Below are positions 62,126 to 64,000 of a stretch of 64,000 bases of DNA, one piece after another. The stretch's first letter is position 1. Each line of letters starts with the position of its first letter. A model generated the notes under the pieces. That model did no database searches. It saw only the letters and a program-made list of their open reading frames with translations, and was not told the origin of the DNA. The position numbers were made by a program, and so were the translations under genes. Source of the stretch: Rhabdophis nuchalis (taxonomy: Eukaryota > Chordata > Lepidosauria > Squamata > Natricidae); NCBI GenBank assembly GCA_039707465.1, contig CM077648.1, positions 21,824,119-21,888,118 of the forward strand. The letters are read 5' to 3'.

Positions 62126-62255
62126 CAGGGGTCTTCAAACTTGGCAACTTTAAGACTTATGGACTTTCAACTCCCAGAATTCTCAGAGACCTGGCTGGAG
62201 AACTCTGGGAGTTGAAGTCCACAAGTCTTAAAGTTGCCAAGTTTGAAGACCTCTG
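62126..62255 (+). mobile_element. hAT fold-back MITE, copy A (130 bp)
   Basis: CAGGGGTCTTCAAACTTGGC and GCCAAGTTTGAAGACCTCTG are inverted arms, and AACTCCCAGAATTCTCAGAG starts the inner arm. Flanks CTTTACAC and CCCTACCT are only a poor duplication. Confidence 0.8.
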
Positions 62256-62281
62256 CCCTACCTCAACAGAATACCCTACAC

Positions 62282-62421
62282 CAGGGGTCTGCAAAGTCGG
62301 CTCTTTTAAGACTGGTGGACTTCAACTCCCAGAGTTCCCCAGCCAGCTATGCTATGCTGGCTGGGGAACTCTGGGAGTTGAAGTCCACCAGTCTTAAAAG
62401 AGCCGACTTTGCAGACCCCTG
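62282..62421 (+). mobile_element. hAT fold-back MITE, copy B (140 bp), near-perfect palindrome with exact 8-bp duplication
   Basis: CCCTACAC occurs exactly at 62274-62281 and 62422-62429. Each arm is ~66 bp from CAGGGGTCTGCAAAGTCGGC to CCCCAGCCAGC, with its exact complement after an ~8-bp TATGCTAT spacer. Lack of mismatches indicates youth. Confidence 0.92.
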
Positions 62422-62429
62422 CCCTACAC

Positions 62430-62885
62430 CACCAGGCTTGAAATTTTGGGCATGGATAACATACAGCTAAACCACCTACGGTCAGACTTGAGCGTAGTAC
62501 TACACAAAATTGTCCTCTACAATGTCCTATCGGTCAATGACTACTTCAGCTTCAACCTTAATGATACAAGAGCACACAACAGATAAAAACTCAATGTAAA
62601 CTGCTCCAAACCTGATTGGAGAAAATACGACTTCAGCAACAGAGTGGTCAACACCTGGAATTTTCTACCTGACTCTGTTGTTACAAATCCCCATAACTTT
62701 AACCTTAAAGTGTCTACTATTGACCTCACCCCATTCCTAAGAGGTGTGTAAGGGGGCGTGCATAAGGGCACCGTCCCTGTCTTCCTATGCCCGTTTATTC
62801 GTCCTCATTTCATTCATACTCATATTTATTCTTAGACCTATTATCTGGTAAACGATTGACAAATAAAATACATACTTATATAAAT
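62430..62885 (+). mobile_element. Non-LTR LINE 3' end of unassigned family
   Basis: The plus strand encodes, with stops, MDNIQLNHLRSDLSVV, HKIVLYNVLSVNDYFSFNLN and RVVNTWNFLPDSVVT, the same family as 10923-11345. It continues as a 3' UTR into a GTGA/GTAA repeat. The upstream TSD of the hAT copy lies in this element's flank. Confidence 0.6.
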
Positions 62886-62963
62886 AAGTGAGTGAGTGAA
62901 TGAATGAGTAAATAAGTAAGTAACTAAGTAAGTAAGTAAGTAAGTAAGCAAATAAATAAATAA
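62886..62963 (+). repeat. GTGA/GTAA/AAAT tetranucleotide microsatellite
   Basis: About 18 tetranucleotide units (GTGA, then ATGA, GTAA and AAAT) mark the 3' tail of the LINE and lie about 550 bp upstream of the METAP1 start codon. Confidence 0.9.
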
Positions 62964-62999
62964 AATCGGAGAGCCAAAACCCATTCCAGCAGAATCTCG

Positions 63000-63960
<961 letters not shown>

Positions 63961-64000
63961 AAGGGCTGCATGGTGCTGCCGAGATTTCTGCATTTCTGCA

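Overview
This is vertebrate nuclear DNA, best read as a squamate reptile (probably a snake). Long introns with consensus splice sites and CpG-island promoters surround two genes of the conserved EIF4E-METAP1 neighbourhood. The repeat set is typically squamate: an RTE/BovB 3' end, a Sauria-type tRNA SINE, many CR1 copies (one with an AATAC microsatellite tail), L2-like LINEs, squamate TA-flanked MITEs and hAT fold-back elements. The species call is inference; the gene calls rest on exon-by-exon reading.

Region 1-28,000 lies downstream of EIF4E and has no protein-coding host gene that I can recognise. It holds decayed CR1, L2-like, BovB and L1 pieces, a Sauria SINE, one LTR-like sequence, a retroposon with a 16-bp target-site duplication, and DNA-transposon remnants.

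Region 28,947-57,509 (minus strand) carries the complete EIF4E coding sequence in seven exons. All splice sites follow GT-AG and all phases agree, giving 220 codons plus stop. Exon 1 sits in a CpG island with two CACGTG E-boxes, a CCAAT box and a ZNF143-type element upstream. Intron 6 carries the most striking feature: a nearly intact tyrosine-recombinase retrotransposon of the DIRS group (31,035-36,977). It has inverted terminal repeats, an internal complementary region that reproduces the joined ends, a gag-like region split over two frames, an RT/RNase H/methyltransferase-like ORF, and a recombinase with its R...HxxR...Y residues. It sits inside a TIR/TA DNA element, which in turn interrupts an old SINE-like repeat. 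Intron 5 carries an L2-like LINE inserted in opposite orientation inside another L2-like LINE.

Region 57,510-63,510 is the divergent intergenic interval between EIF4E and METAP1. It contains an L2-like 3' end, two hAT palindromes, and a LINE 3' end with a GTAA-type microsatellite.

Region 63,511-63,624 (plus strand) is METAP1 coding exon 1, encoding the start of the N-terminal zinc finger. The rest of METAP1 lies beyond the window. EIF4E (mRNA cap binding) and METAP1 (removal of initiator methionine) both act in protein synthesis and are transcribed away from each other.
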